This document shows, piece by piece, positions 37,193 through 46,454 of a DNA stretch of 64,000 nt. The notes under the pieces are model-generated. The model was given only the letters and a program-made list of their open reading frames with translations, was not told where the DNA came from and made no database searches. Position 1 is the first letter of the stretch. Each line of letters starts with the position of its first letter. The position numbers were made by a program, and so were the translations under genes. Source of the stretch: Microbacterium esteraromaticum (GTDB lineage Bacteria > Actinomycetota > Actinomycetes > Actinomycetales > Microbacteriaceae); contig NZ_CP118100.1 of NCBI RefSeq assembly GCF_028747645.1, positions 434,001-498,000 on the forward strand, given 5' to 3'.

Positions 37193-38229
37193 CGGGTGGC
37201 TCCTGTCGAGGCGAGTGCGGTGCCCGCGACGAACTCCTCGTGCCGCACATGGCATGCCGTGCGGGAGACTCCGAGATCGACGAGCTCCGGGCGCGTTGTG
37301 CCGCACTGTTCGACGGCTTCGCGGCAGCGTGCGCGGAACGGGCAGCCGCTCGGCAGCGCGCGCAGATCGGGCGGGCTGCCGGGGATGCCGTGCCGCACCT
37401 GACGCGGCTCGTGCAGCGAGGGGAACGAGTTGCGCAGCCCCTGGGTGTACGGGTGCTGCGGGTTCTCGGCGATCGTTCGCGCGGGCGCGAGTTCGACGAT
37501 CCGTCCCGCGTACATGATCGCGACGCGGTCGGCCATCTCCAGCAGAAGCGAGAGGTCGTGCGTCACGAAGATCACGGCGAACCCCAGCTCTTCCTGCAGG
37601 CGCAGGATGTGCGTCAGGATCTGGCGCTGCATGACGACGTCGACCGCGGTCGTCGGCTCGTCCATCACAATCAGGTCGGGTTCGCAGGCGAGAGCCAGGG
37701 CGATGAGCGCGCGCTGGCGCATTCCGCCCGAGAGCTCGTGGGCGTACTTGTCCATCGCGGTGGGCGCGATACCCACCATCTGCAGCAGGTCGGCGGTGCG
37801 GGTGCGGATCTGCGCGCGGCTGATACGCGGCTGATGGGCGCGAAGTGTGTCGGCGAACTGCGCAATGAGCCGCGTGACGGGGTTCAGGCAGGCCATTGCC
37901 GACTGCATGACGATCGAGATGTCCGACCAGCGCAGCGCGCGCATCTCGCGCTCGCCGGCCTGCACGAGGTCGATGCCGTTCGGGTGCTTCTCGTCGTACA
38001 GGATCACTTCGCCCTTGGGGGTGACCGCGGGTGGGTTCTGCAGGCGGGTGATCGCGGTGAGCAGGGTCGACTTGCCCGAAGCGGACTCGCCGGCGATTCC
38101 GAGGATCTCTCCGCGGTGCACGTCGAGGGTGATGTCGGAACACGCTTTGACGTTCTGGTCGTCGGTCACCCCGAGGTACATGACATCGAGGTCGCGAACG
38201 CTGAGCAGGGGGATGGGTGCGTCGGTCAT
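37189..38229 (-). CDS. ABC importer ATPase (OppD-like)
   Basis: 346 residues; Walker A GESASGKST, signature LSGGMRQR, Walker B LIVMDEPTTAVD, H-loop VTHD and the C-terminal cysteine-rich segment (CPFRARCREAVEQC) that binds an iron-sulfur cluster in Opp/Dpp proteins. Forms a heterodimer with the OppF-like ATPase. The ATG at 38229 overlaps the preceding permease stop by four bases. Confidence 0.93.
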   Translation of the reverse strand: MTDAPIPLLSVRDLDVMYLGVTDDQNVKACSDITLDVHRGEILGIAGESASGKSTLLTAITRLQNPPAVTPKGEVILYDEKHPNGIDLVQAGEREMRALRWSDISIVMQSAMACLNPVTRLIAQFADTLRAHQPRISRAQIRTRTADLLQMVGIAPTAMDKYAHELSGGMRQRALIALALACEPDLIVMDEPTTAVDVVMQRQILTHILRLQEELGFAVIFVTHDLSLLLEMADRVAIMYAGRIVELAPARTIAENPQHPYTQGLRNSFPSLHEPRQVRHGIPGSPPDLRALPSGCPFRARCREAVEQCGTTRPELVDLGVSRTACHVRHEEFVAGTALASTGATR

Positions 38230-39140
38230 GCCGTGACCTCCTTGTTGCGGCGGCGCTCGGCCCGCTGGCGGGCGGTGTAGGCCCGGGTGCGTGCGGCGAG
38301 AGTCGCGTTCAGGCGAGGGTTGGTGACTTCGTCGAGACCGAAGTTGATCATCGCGGTGGCGAAGCCGATCAGAGCGATGCACAACCCGGGCGGCAGGAAG
38401 TACCACCACTGGCCGCGGAGGATCGCCCCGGAGGACTGAGCCTGCGCGATCATCGTTCCCCAGGTGATCCCCGACGTGTCGCCGAGCCCGAGGAACGCCA
38501 ACGATGCCTCGGCGAAGATGCCCCCGACGAGCGCGGTCAGGAACATCGCCGAGATGATGCCGTAGAGGTGCGGGATCACCTCGACGACGATGATGCGCCA
38601 GGTCGACTCGCCGGATGTGCGTAGCGCCGAAGTGAAATCGCGGCTACGCAGGCTGAGCGTCTGTGAGCGGATGACGCGGGCGCCGCCGGGCCAGGCGAGC
38701 AGGCCGATGACCATCGCGACGAGCACATATCCGGGGTTCTGCACGTAGCCGGCGATGATGAACAGCAGCGCGAAGCCGGGCAGTGTCATCAGGATGTTGA
38801 CGATCGCATTGATGGTGCGGTCCGTGTTGCCGCCGAGGTACCCGGATGCGGTGCCGACGAGCACGGCGAGCACGGTCGCGATGGTGCCCGAGAGTACGCC
38901 GACCACCACCGAGCCGCGGGCTCCGATGATGAGCTGGGCGAACACATCCTGGCCGGTCATGTTCGTGCCGAGCCAGTGGTCGGACGAAGGCGGCGAGGCG
39001 ATGGCCTCGTAGTCGACGGCGATGGGGTTGATGCCCAGGACACTCTCGACGAACCACGGACCGAGCACCGCCAGCAGGGCGAAGAAGCCCAGGATGCCGA
39101 TGCCGACGGCGACCTTGGGATTGCGCATGATGCGAGGCAT
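38226..39140 (-). CDS. ABC importer permease (DppC/OppC-like)
   Basis: 304 residues, an N-terminal membrane helix, then a DppC-type domain with an EAA-like loop (SLAFLGLGD.. GITWGTM) and five further helices. AAGGAG before the ATG at 39140 decides the start. Two bases separate it from the DppB-like gene stop. Confidence 0.93.
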   Translation of the reverse strand: MPRIMRNPKVAVGIGILGFFALLAVLGPWFVESVLGINPIAVDYEAIASPPSSDHWLGTNMTGQDVFAQLIIGARGSVVVGVLSGTIATVLAVLVGTASGYLGGNTDRTINAIVNILMTLPGFALLFIIAGYVQNPGYVLVAMVIGLLAWPGGARVIRSQTLSLRSRDFTSALRTSGESTWRIIVVEVIPHLYGIISAMFLTALVGGIFAEASLAFLGLGDTSGITWGTMIAQAQSSGAILRGQWWYFLPPGLCIALIGFATAMINFGLDEVTNPRLNATLAARTRAYTARQRAERRRNKEVTA

Positions 39141-39141
39141 C

Positions 39142-40245
39142 TCAGGACTCCTTGGTTCGCGGGTCGAGCAGCACGTACAGCGAGTCGGCGATGAAGTTCG
39201 CCACCAGCACCGCAAGGACGATGATCAGGAAGATCGCCTGCATCAGCGGGAAGTCCTTGGTGGTGATCGCCTGGTAGAGCAGGTATCCCATGCCGGGGTA
39301 CGTGAAGACGATCTCGGTGAGTACGACGCCGCCGATGATGCCGCCGATGGCGGTGGCAAGGCCCGTGACGTTCGGCAGCATCGCGTTGCGAGCCGCATAG
39401 CGGAAGATCACTCGGCTGTTCGACAGGCCCTTGCCGCGTGCCAGCGTGACGAAGTCCTCGCTGGTGGTGGTGACCATCATGTTGCGCATCGAGAACATCC
39501 ACCCCGAGAACCCGACGAACACTCCGGTGAGGATCGGCAGCGCGGCGTACTCGAAGATCGACAGCACGAACCAGAAGTTGTTGATCTGGAACGGCACATT
39601 GGGGTCGTAGCCGCCCGATGAGGGGAACCAGCCGAGCGTGAGCGCGAACACCCAGAGCAGAATCAGCGCGATCCAGAACGACGGTGTCGACGAGAAGAAC
39701 TGCGACACAGGGGTGAGCCAGGTGTCGAGGCGTGAACCGGGTCGGAAGCCGACCAGAATGCCGAGTGCGGTGCCGATGATCCACGCGGCGATCGTGGACA
39801 CGCCGACAAGGAAGAGGGTCCAGGGCAGCGCTTCGGCGATCAGGTCGAGGACCGGAACGGGGTAGCGCGACACCGACAGCCCGAAGTCGAGTGTGAAGAT
39901 GCTCGTCAGGTAGTCGATGTACTGCTGGAGCAGGTTGGCGTTCGGGTCTCCGTACAGGTTGCGGATCGATGCCATCATCTCGGGTGTGAGGCTCGCCCCG
40001 GTCTGGCGGGTGATCTGCAAAGCCAGTGTTTGAGCGGGATCGCCGGGCATCAGGCGCGGGATGAAGAAGTTGATCGTGATCGCGACCCACGCCGTGACCA
40101 GGTAAAAGCCCGCGCGCCTGCGCAGGAAGCCGCCCGCCTTGCGCCGCTTCTGCGGTGCCGGGGCGTCGAGCGCCTGCTGCGGATCGTCCGTCGGGGGCGT
40201 GCGAGGGGCGACGCCGGGGGCGTCGTTCGATCTCGTGGGAGTCAC
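39142..40245 (-). CDS. ABC importer permease (DppB/OppB-like)
   Basis: 367 residues with a basic cytoplasmic N-tail (about 50 residues), a first helix, a large extracytoplasmic loop with FFIPRLMPGDPA and the permease core with EAA-like LARGKGLSN.. and PGMGYLLYQA. First gene of the importer-GH35-sulfatase operon. A GTG start at 40245 is taken because the frame ends just upstream; an internal ATG is possible. Confidence 0.92.
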   Translation of the reverse strand: MTPTRSNDAPGVAPRTPPTDDPQQALDAPAPQKRRKAGGFLRRRAGFYLVTAWVAITINFFIPRLMPGDPAQTLALQITRQTGASLTPEMMASIRNLYGDPNANLLQQYIDYLTSIFTLDFGLSVSRYPVPVLDLIAEALPWTLFLVGVSTIAAWIIGTALGILVGFRPGSRLDTWLTPVSQFFSSTPSFWIALILLWVFALTLGWFPSSGGYDPNVPFQINNFWFVLSIFEYAALPILTGVFVGFSGWMFSMRNMMVTTTSEDFVTLARGKGLSNSRVIFRYAARNAMLPNVTGLATAIGGIIGGVVLTEIVFTYPGMGYLLYQAITTKDFPLMQAIFLIIVLAVLVANFIADSLYVLLDPRTKES

Positions 40246-40331
40246 GGTGCCGCCTGTTCTCTACGTTGATGTCGGTCGAGCCCGGCGACGTTGCTCCCGC
40301 ATGTGGAGTCTGATCGACGGTGATCATTTGT

Positions 40332-40365
40332 GATTAGTTAAACGATAAACACACACGAAATGCAA
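40332..40365 (-). promoter_or_regulatory. Promoter and possible operator of the importer-GH35-sulfatase operon
   Basis: On the minus strand TTGCAT (40360-40365) and TTTAAC (40337-40342) stand 17 bases apart. The AT-rich sequence GATTAGTTAAACGATAAAC (40332-40350) overlaps the -10 box and has partial dyad symmetry of the kind seen in sugar-repressor operators. No regulator gene lies beside it. Confidence 0.45.
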
Positions 40366-40407
40366 CTGCAAGTCTGGATGTGAGGATCGCGTGTCGCAGG
40401 GGAGATG

Positions 40408-40413
40408 TACTCT
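40408..40413 (+). promoter_or_regulatory. Possible -10 box of the second sulfatase gene
   Basis: TACTCT about 58 bases before the GTG start at 40472; the leader then contains AGGAG at the right place. A matching -35 box is not clear. Confidence 0.35.
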
Positions 40414-40471
40414 GGGGGCGCAAACATCTACAACGCTTGAACACCCGTGCCCACGACGACAGGAGTCCCGC

Positions 40472-41854
40472 GTGAACACCCCGAATCTGGTGCTGATCCT
40501 GATCGATGACCTCGGGTGGCGTGACCTCGGTTGCACGGGGAGCGACTTCTACGAGACGCCGCACATCGACGCGCTCGCCGCGCAGGGCGTGCGGTTCACC
40601 GATGCGTATGCGGCGTCGTCGGTGTGCTCGCCGAGCCGGGCGAGCATGCTCACCGGCAAGCATCCGACCCGCGTCGGGATCACCGACTGGATCGGCGGCC
40701 ACGGGGTGGGCGCACTCGCGGACGTGCCCTACCTGCACGCGCTGCCTGAGAACGAGTATTCGGTCGCACGGGCGCTGCGCGACGCCGGCTACCGCACCTG
40801 GCACGTCGGCAAGTGGCACTTGGGTGACGGCCGCAGTGCGCCCACCCGTCACGGGTTCGACCTGAACATCGGGGGCTCTCACGTGGGGCATCCGCCGTCG
40901 TACTTCAGCCCCTACGGTCTGGGCGGGCTCGCCGACGGCCCCGAGGGCGAGTACCTCACCGATCGGCTCACCGACGAGGCCATCGCGTTGATCGAATCGG
41001 CCGATGATCGACCGTTCTTCCTGAATCTGTGGCACTACGCCGTGCACACCCCGATCCAGTCGCCGCCGTCCCTCATCGACAAGTACGAGGCCAAGCTGAA
41101 CGGACGCGACGTCGCGGGCGACATCGTCGAGGGCGAAGAGATGACCGCATGGCATCTGCGCGGACGCCGGGTGCGCCGTCGCATTGCGCAGAGCGACACC
41201 GGGTATGCGGCGATGATCGAGAACCTCGACGACAACATCGGTCGACTGATGGACGCACTGCGGCGCACGGGCAAGGCCGACGACACGATCATCGTGTTCA
41301 CGAGCGACAACGGCGGTCTGTCGACCGCCGAGGGGTCGCCGACGTGCAACCTGCCGTTGCGCGAGGGCAAGGGGTGGATCCATGACGGCGGCACGCGCGT
41401 GCCCCTGATCGTCGTCGATCCGCGCGTCGAGGGGAGCGGGCGCACGTCGGATGCCATCACCTCGACGCCCGATATCTACCCCACGCTGCTCGAGCTCGCC
41501 GGCCTCGATGCGCTACCCGCGCAGCACGTCGATGGCACCAGCCTCGCGCGCGTCGTGCGTGACGAGCCGGGGCACGTGGCGCCGCCCGTGTACTGGCACT
41601 ACCCGCACTACGCCAACCAGGGTGGGAAGCCGACCGTCGCCGTGAGACACGGCGCACTCAAACTGGTGCGCGACCTCGAGACGGGAGCACAGCGCCTCTT
41701 CGACATCGCCGCCGACCCGGGCGAAACGACCGATCTGGCGGCATCCGACCCCGAGTCCGTCGCCGAACTCGCGGCGGGACTCGATGCCTGGTTGCTCGAT
41801 GTCGGCGCCATCCTTCCCCGCCGCAACCCATACCCGGTGCCCTTCGCCGACTGA
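40472..41854 (+). CDS. Type I sulfatase (arylsulfatase A family), cytoplasmic
   Basis: 460 residues with the formylglycine motif C52-S-P-S-R56 and ASMLTGKHP behind it. N-terminal metal site LIDDLGWRDLG, GYRTWHVGKWHLG and FTSDNGG complete the active site. The general look (WHLG, STPDIYPTLLELAGL) is that of enzymes acting on sulfated hexoses such as galactose or N-acetylgalactosamine 6-sulfate; the exact class cannot be told. No signal peptide. The GTG at 40472 follows AGGAG; divergent from the importer operon, and probably co-regulated with it. Confidence 0.92.
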   Translation: MNTPNLVLILIDDLGWRDLGCTGSDFYETPHIDALAAQGVRFTDAYAASSVCSPSRASMLTGKHPTRVGITDWIGGHGVGALADVPYLHALPENEYSVARALRDAGYRTWHVGKWHLGDGRSAPTRHGFDLNIGGSHVGHPPSYFSPYGLGGLADGPEGEYLTDRLTDEAIALIESADDRPFFLNLWHYAVHTPIQSPPSLIDKYEAKLNGRDVAGDIVEGEEMTAWHLRGRRVRRRIAQSDTGYAAMIENLDDNIGRLMDALRRTGKADDTIIVFTSDNGGLSTAEGSPTCNLPLREGKGWIHDGGTRVPLIVVDPRVEGSGRTSDAITSTPDIYPTLLELAGLDALPAQHVDGTSLARVVRDEPGHVAPPVYWHYPHYANQGGKPTVAVRHGALKLVRDLETGAQRLFDIAADPGETTDLAASDPESVAELAAGLDAWLLDVGAILPRRNPYPVPFAD

Positions 41855-41938
41855 GGCGGGCCGGTCGCGGTCACGGGGTTTCTCTCAGGGTGGCGCGCTA
41901 CATTGCGGGTATCCCTGCCCTCCGGTGAAAGGCATTGA

Positions 41939-43198
41939 GTGAGCAAGTCGAGCACACGTCGGCGCCCGGTCGCGCGCCACGGTCAGCTGAACTCGCCATC
42001 GGCGGTCAACCAGCTGCTGAAGCTGGTCGGCATCGCCGTCGTCGTCGTGCTCGTCAGCGGAGTCGGGGTGCTCGGTTTCGTCGCGGCGAGTCTGACCGGA
42101 TCGGTCAGCGCCAATGCCGTCGAGCTGGACGGGCAGAAGGAGCTGCCGCCGGACATCGCCGCCTACGAGGGCGGGTTCGACATCCTGCTCACCGGTGTCG
42201 ACACGTGCGAGGACAAGTACGCGCACCTGTTCGGCGAGCGTTGTGAGAAACGCACGGGAGACGCGACGCTCAACGATGTGAACCTGCTGGTGCACGTCTC
42301 GGCCGAGCCTCGCAGGGTCACCGCGGTCAGCTTTCCGCGTGATCTGATGGTCGGGATCCCGGAGTGCACCGACGCCAACGGCACCACCCGATCTGCCATG
42401 AGCAAGCAGCCGTTGAACGCCGCCTACGAGCACGGTGGTGAGAAGGGCGGCCTGAACTGCGTCGCCAAGACGATCTCCACGCTGACGGGTGAGGACATCG
42501 AGTTCGCCGCGAAGCTCACCTTCGGCGGTGTGATCGAGATCACGGATGCCATCGGCGGCGTCGATGTCTGCCTCGCGAACCCGATCAAGGACAGCGCGAC
42601 GGGGCTGGACCTCGCCGCGGGAGAGCACACCGTGCAGGGTCTTCAGGCCCTGCAGTTCCTGCGCACCCGTAAGGGCGTCGGCGACGGCAGTGATCTGGGT
42701 CGCATCGGCAACCAGCAGCAGTACATGTCGAGTCTGGCGCGCAAGATGATCAGCGGCGAGGTGCTCGGCAATGTGCCGGTCATGCTTCGACTGGCCGATA
42801 CGGCGCTCAGCAACGTCGAGGCTTCCACATCGCTGGCAGACCCGATGAAGATCGTGCAGATCGCACTGGCCGTCAAGAGCGTGCCGTTCGAAGACATCGT
42901 GTTCGTGCAGTACCCCGCCGTCGACGACCCGAGTGACCCGAACAAGGTTGTTCCCGATGTTGCGGCGGCGACGGCTCTCTGGGACGCCATCTCGGCGAAC
43001 AAGCAGCTGCAGATCACGCACGAGAACACGGCCAGCGACGGTGTCGTGGTGAAGGATCCCGTCGAGGGCGGTGACGCCACCGCGACGCCGACGCCTGCGC
43101 CGAGCGGCGAGCCGACGGACGTCGTCGCCCTGCCCGACTCGATCAAGGGCAACTCCGCGGCCGTGCAGACCTGCTCGAACGGCAACGTGCGCGGCTGA
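41939..43198 (+). CDS. LytR-CpsA-Psr (LCP) family protein
   Basis: LCP enzymes attach teichoic acids or other glycopolymers to peptidoglycan from a lipid carrier. The 419-residue protein has a cytoplasmic basic tail, a membrane helix (about 28-52) and the extracytoplasmic LCP domain with FDILLTGVDT, conserved arginines in AVSFPRDLMVGIP, LNAAYEHGG, GGVDVCL and LQFLRTRKGVGDGSDLGRI. Four cysteines may form disulfides. GAAAGG and a GTG start. Substrate polymer unknown. Confidence 0.92.
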   Translation: MSKSSTRRRPVARHGQLNSPSAVNQLLKLVGIAVVVVLVSGVGVLGFVAASLTGSVSANAVELDGQKELPPDIAAYEGGFDILLTGVDTCEDKYAHLFGERCEKRTGDATLNDVNLLVHVSAEPRRVTAVSFPRDLMVGIPECTDANGTTRSAMSKQPLNAAYEHGGEKGGLNCVAKTISTLTGEDIEFAAKLTFGGVIEITDAIGGVDVCLANPIKDSATGLDLAAGEHTVQGLQALQFLRTRKGVGDGSDLGRIGNQQQYMSSLARKMISGEVLGNVPVMLRLADTALSNVEASTSLADPMKIVQIALAVKSVPFEDIVFVQYPAVDDPSDPNKVVPDVAAATALWDAISANKQLQITHENTASDGVVVKDPVEGGDATATPTPAPSGEPTDVVALPDSIKGNSAAVQTCSNGNVRG

Positions 43199-43206
43199 TC
43201 ATCACC

Positions 43207-43839
43207 GTGCTGGACCCTGCTTCGTCGCGCCCTGAACTCGCACGGGCGCTGGCCTTCATCGCTGCCGACGCGCGACACGGACGCTTCGCCACCTGGGGGC
43301 TGTCGACGGTGATCGACGAGAACACCGGCGGACCCGTCATCGAGGTCGATGTGTTCGATGCGCTGCACGCCGCGGCCGGCATCGACGCGCACTACCCGGT
43401 CGGCAATGCGGGTGTGCTGCACGTGTACGGCTACTGGTTCTCTGAGGTGATGACGCCCTATGGGCGCAAGCGCGACCGGTGGCAGGACGGCGAGCTGGCG
43501 CTCGCCCTCGGTCATGCGCCGGATGCCTTTCATCTGAGCGATGTCGGCGCGACGACGCCTCTGCAGCGGGTCACCGCGGCTGCGCTGCCGTATCTCGAAG
43601 CGCCCGGCGACGGTGGGGTCGCGCGTGGTGATGTGCGCCTTGGCGGCCTGGACGCCCGTGTGGTGCTTGTGCGTGCGGACGCATCGTCCGTGCACGCGCT
43701 GATCTATGGCATCCGCGTCGAGGGGGTCTGGCGCCTGATCACGACGTTCCCTTTCTCCGGCGACGCGGATGCTGTCGTCGCGGAGTTCGTGGCGGAGCCG
43801 CGCCTGCGCTGGAATGCGGCCGCATCGGAGGGGGCGTAA
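43207..43839 (+). CDS. Hypothetical protein (210 residues)
   Basis: Starts nine bases after the LCP stop, so probably the same transcript. The product is soluble, beta-rich, with a first half containing GLSTVIDENTGGPVIEVDVFDAL and a second half with a hydrophobic strand (ARVVLVRADASSVHALIYGI). Amino-acid use is normal for this genome. I do not recognise a family; it is not an obvious enzyme. Confidence 0.7.
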   Translation: MLDPASSRPELARALAFIAADARHGRFATWGLSTVIDENTGGPVIEVDVFDALHAAAGIDAHYPVGNAGVLHVYGYWFSEVMTPYGRKRDRWQDGELALALGHAPDAFHLSDVGATTPLQRVTAAALPYLEAPGDGGVARGDVRLGGLDARVVLVRADASSVHALIYGIRVEGVWRLITTFPFSGDADAVVAEFVAEPRLRWNAAASEGA

Positions 43840-43884
43840 CCGAATGTTCACCTCCTAGTAGACGGTGCGTCCACAACTGCGGTC

Positions 43885-43904
43885 TAGTCTGGACGTACTG
43901 TCCA
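43885..43904 (+). promoter_or_regulatory. Promoter -10 and dyad operator of the phn-type unit
   Basis: TAGTCT (43885-43890) is followed at once by TGGACGTACTGTCCA (43890-43904), a perfect 5-5-5 dyad (TGGAC, five bases, GTCCA). A dyad placed on the transcription start just before the GTG at 43920 fits a repressor site, perhaps for the RpiR protein at the end of the unit. Confidence 0.5.
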
Positions 43905-43919
43905 AACAAAGGAGCGCGT

Positions 43920-44588
43920 GTGACCCCCAGCATCATCTTCGACTTCGACGGCACCCTCGCCGTCGGCGACGGCCCCGTCCTCGCATACGCACGGTACGCC
44001 TCCGAAGCTGCTGCTGATGACTACCTGGCCCGCGTGCACGTCGAACTCGACAGGCACGCCCGGGGAGAGTCCGATCTGCGCGACGGCTACGACGTCGTCG
44101 GAACCCTCGCCCGCGCCGACGGTGTCGACGACGAGACGCTCAACGCCGCCTACGCCCACAGTCGCACCCGGCTGGGAACGGCGGATGCCCCCGTCTCGCC
44201 GGCCCCCGGCCTGCTCGAGCTGCTCGATGCGCTCGATCCCGGCATCCGCATCATCCTCGCCACCAACGCACCCGACCAGGGGGTGCGCGAACTGCTCGAT
44301 GCCTGGGGCATCGCCGACCGGTTCGCCGCGCTGCATTTCACGGTCGGCAAGCCGGCCGGGCTCGAACCGATCCTGCGCGCGGCACTCGCCGACGGACCGG
44401 TGCTCTCGATCGGCGACATCTTCGCCTTCGATCTCGCGCCCGCCCAGGCCGTCGGCGCGGCGACGGCACTCGTCGGCGCCACCGCCGAGACCTCGCCCGA
44501 GTCGCCGACCATGCGCGGCACGACGCTCGAAGACATCGCACCTGCGATTCGTGCGTGGGCCGCCTCGGTGCTCACCCCCACAGCTTGA
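43920..44588 (+). CDS. HAD-superfamily phosphatase of the phn-type unit
   Basis: 222 residues with motif I IIFDFDGTLA, motif II (ILATNAPD), Lys118-region (HFTVGKPAGLEP) and motif IV (SIGDIFAFDL). Related to phosphoglycolate and phosphonate-linked HAD phosphatases; could release phosphate from the imported compound. AAAGGAG before the GTG start. First gene of the unit, 47 bases before the binding-protein gene. Confidence 0.85.
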   Translation: MTPSIIFDFDGTLAVGDGPVLAYARYASEAAADDYLARVHVELDRHARGESDLRDGYDVVGTLARADGVDDETLNAAYAHSRTRLGTADAPVSPAPGLLELLDALDPGIRIILATNAPDQGVRELLDAWGIADRFAALHFTVGKPAGLEPILRAALADGPVLSIGDIFAFDLAPAQAVGAATALVGATAETSPESPTMRGTTLEDIAPAIRAWAASVLTPTA

Positions 44589-44635
44589 CCCTCCCGCAGT
44601 ACACACCCATCACCCCTCCTGAAAGGTATCTGCGC

Positions 44636-45649
44636 ATGCGCAAGTCCATCGCCGCGGTCGGCGTCCTCGCCGCCGCCACCCTCGCACTCACCGGCTGCGG
44701 TGCTGCGGAGAGCACGGCTGACAGCACGAGCGGCGACGCCGCGTGGCCCGAAGAGATCACGATCTCGCTGGTGCCCTCGACCGAGAACGCCGACCTCGCC
44801 GAGGCGCTCGAGCCGCTGACCACCTACCTGAGCGACGAGCTCGGGGTCACGGTCAACGGTGTCGTCGCCGACAACTACGCCGCCACGGTCGAGGCGCTCG
44901 GTGCCGACCAGGCGCAGGTCATCATCACCGACGCCGGCTCGCTGTACCACTCGATCAACCAGTACGACGCGAAGCTGGTCCTGCGCGACGTGCGCTTCGG
45001 CGCCAGCTCGTACGCCTCGGTCGCGTTCACGAACAACCCCGACAAGTACTGCGACGACGAGCCGGTGATGGCCACGTACGCCGCCAACGACGTCGCCCTG
45101 AGCTACTGCAACGGCATCGAAGAGGCGGATGCTGCCGCGACCGGTACCGGCGCCGCAGGCCTCGACGCGCTGAAGAGCATCGACTCGGGCACCAAGGTCG
45201 CCCTGCAGGCGGCCACCTCGCCCGCCGGGTACCAGTACCCGATCGTGGCGATGCAGGATGCCGGTATCGACACCGACAAGGACATCACCCAGGTTCCCGT
45301 CGAGGGCAACAACAACGCCGTGCTCGCCGTCTACAACGGTGACGCCGAGGTGAGCTTCGGCTACTGGGACGCTCGTTCCAGCGTGCTCTCGGAGGCCCCC
45401 GACGTGGCCGAGAAGGTCGTCGCCTTCGCCTACACCGACATGATCCCCAACGGTGGTGTCGCCGTCAGCAGCTCGCTGCCCGACGACCTCGTCGCCCAGC
45501 TCACCGAGCTGATGGACGGTTACGTCGACTCGTCCGAGGAGGCCAAGCAGGTTATGAGCGACCTCGTCAGCCTGACCGACTGGACCGCCGAGACCAACCA
45601 GGACGAGATCGACCGCTACGGCGAGATCCTGCAGAAGTTCGCCAACTGA
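44636..45649 (+). CDS. phnD: Phosphonate/phosphite-type ABC solute-binding protein (PhnD-like lipoprotein)
   Basis: 337 residues with lipobox LALTGC. The motifs [12 protein letters not shown], the [11 protein letters not shown] block, [13 protein letters not shown] and the hinge ([12 protein letters not shown]) follow PhnD/PtxB proteins, which bind phosphonates, phosphite or phosphate esters. Start at 44636 after GAAAGG. Symbol given for family only; the ligand is not known. Confidence 0.85.
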   Translation: MRKSIAAVGVLAAATLALTGCGAAESTADSTSGDAAWPEEITISLVPSTENADLAEALEPLTTYLSDELGVTVNGVVADNYAATVEALGADQAQVIITDAGSLYHSINQYDAKLVLRDVRFGASSYASVAFTNNPDKYCDDEPVMATYAANDVALSYCNGIEEADAAATGTGAAGLDALKSIDSGTKVALQAATSPAGYQYPIVAMQDAGIDTDKDITQVPVEGNNNAVLAVYNGDAEVSFGYWDARSSVLSEAPDVAEKVVAFAYTDMIPNGGVAVSSSLPDDLVAQLTELMDGYVDSSEEAKQVMSDLVSLTDWTAETNQDEIDRYGEILQKFAN

Positions 45650-45668
45650 TCACCCAGAGGACACATCC

Positions 45669-46454
45669 ATGAACAGCTCCTGGCACGTAGCCCTTGACGG
45701 TGTCTCGGTCACGTATCCGAACGGCACCCGGGCACTCAAGGATGTGTCCTTGCGGATCGACGCGGGTGAGATGGTCTCGATCGTCGGTCTCTCCGGCTCG
45801 GGAAAATCCACCCTGATCCGCACGATCAACGGCCTCGTGCGGGCCACCGACGGCTCTGTCGCCGTGGGCCCGCACGAGGTCACCTCCCTGAGCGGACGCG
45901 GTCTGCGCGAACTGCGCGGCCACGTCGGCATGATCTTCCAGGGATTCAACCTGGCCGAACGCACCAGCGTCTACCAGAACGTGCTCGTCGGGCGCTTCGC
46001 GCACTCGCCGGCCTGGCGCAACCTGCTGGGGATGCCCTCGGCACACGACCGCGAACTCGCTCTCACAGCCCTCGACTCGGTGGGCATGCTCGAGAAGGCC
46101 TGGGCCCGCGGCGGTGCGCTCTCGGGCGGGCAGAAGCAGCGCGTGGCGATCGCCCGGGCACTCACGCAGGAGCCGAGCATCATGCTCGCCGACGAGCCCG
46201 TCGCCTCGCTCGACCCGCCCACGGCGCACGCGGTGATGAGTGATCTGCGCCGCATCAACCAGGAGCGCGGCCTGACGGTCATGGTCAACATCCACCTGAT
46301 GGACCTCGCCCGTGAGTACACCACGCGCATGATCGGACTGCGCGGCGGCGAGATCGTCTACGACGGACCGGCGCACGAGGCGACCGACGCCGACTTCGAG
46401 CAGATCTACGGGCGTCCCATCCAGGTGCGCGACCAGTTGGGCGCCGCGGGATGA
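45669..46454 (+). CDS. phnC: Phosphonate-type ABC importer ATPase
   Basis: 261 residues with Walker [11 protein letters not shown]-loop [18 protein letters not shown], signature LSGGQKQR, Walker [13 protein letters not shown] and H-loop NIHL. PhnC-type features include [21 protein letters not shown] precedes the ATG; the stop overlaps the next start by four bases. Confidence 0.92.
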   Translation: MNSSWHVALDGVSVTYPNGTRALKDVSLRIDAGEMVSIVGLSGSGKSTLIRTINGLVRATDGSVAVGPHEVTSLSGRGLRELRGHVGMIFQGFNLAERTSVYQNVLVGRFAHSPAWRNLLGMPSAHDRELALTALDSVGMLEKAWARGGALSGGQKQRVAIARALTQEPSIMLADEPVASLDPPTAHAVMSDLRRINQERGLTVMVNIHLMDLAREYTTRMIGLRGGEIVYDGPAHEATDADFEQIYGRPIQVRDQLGAAG

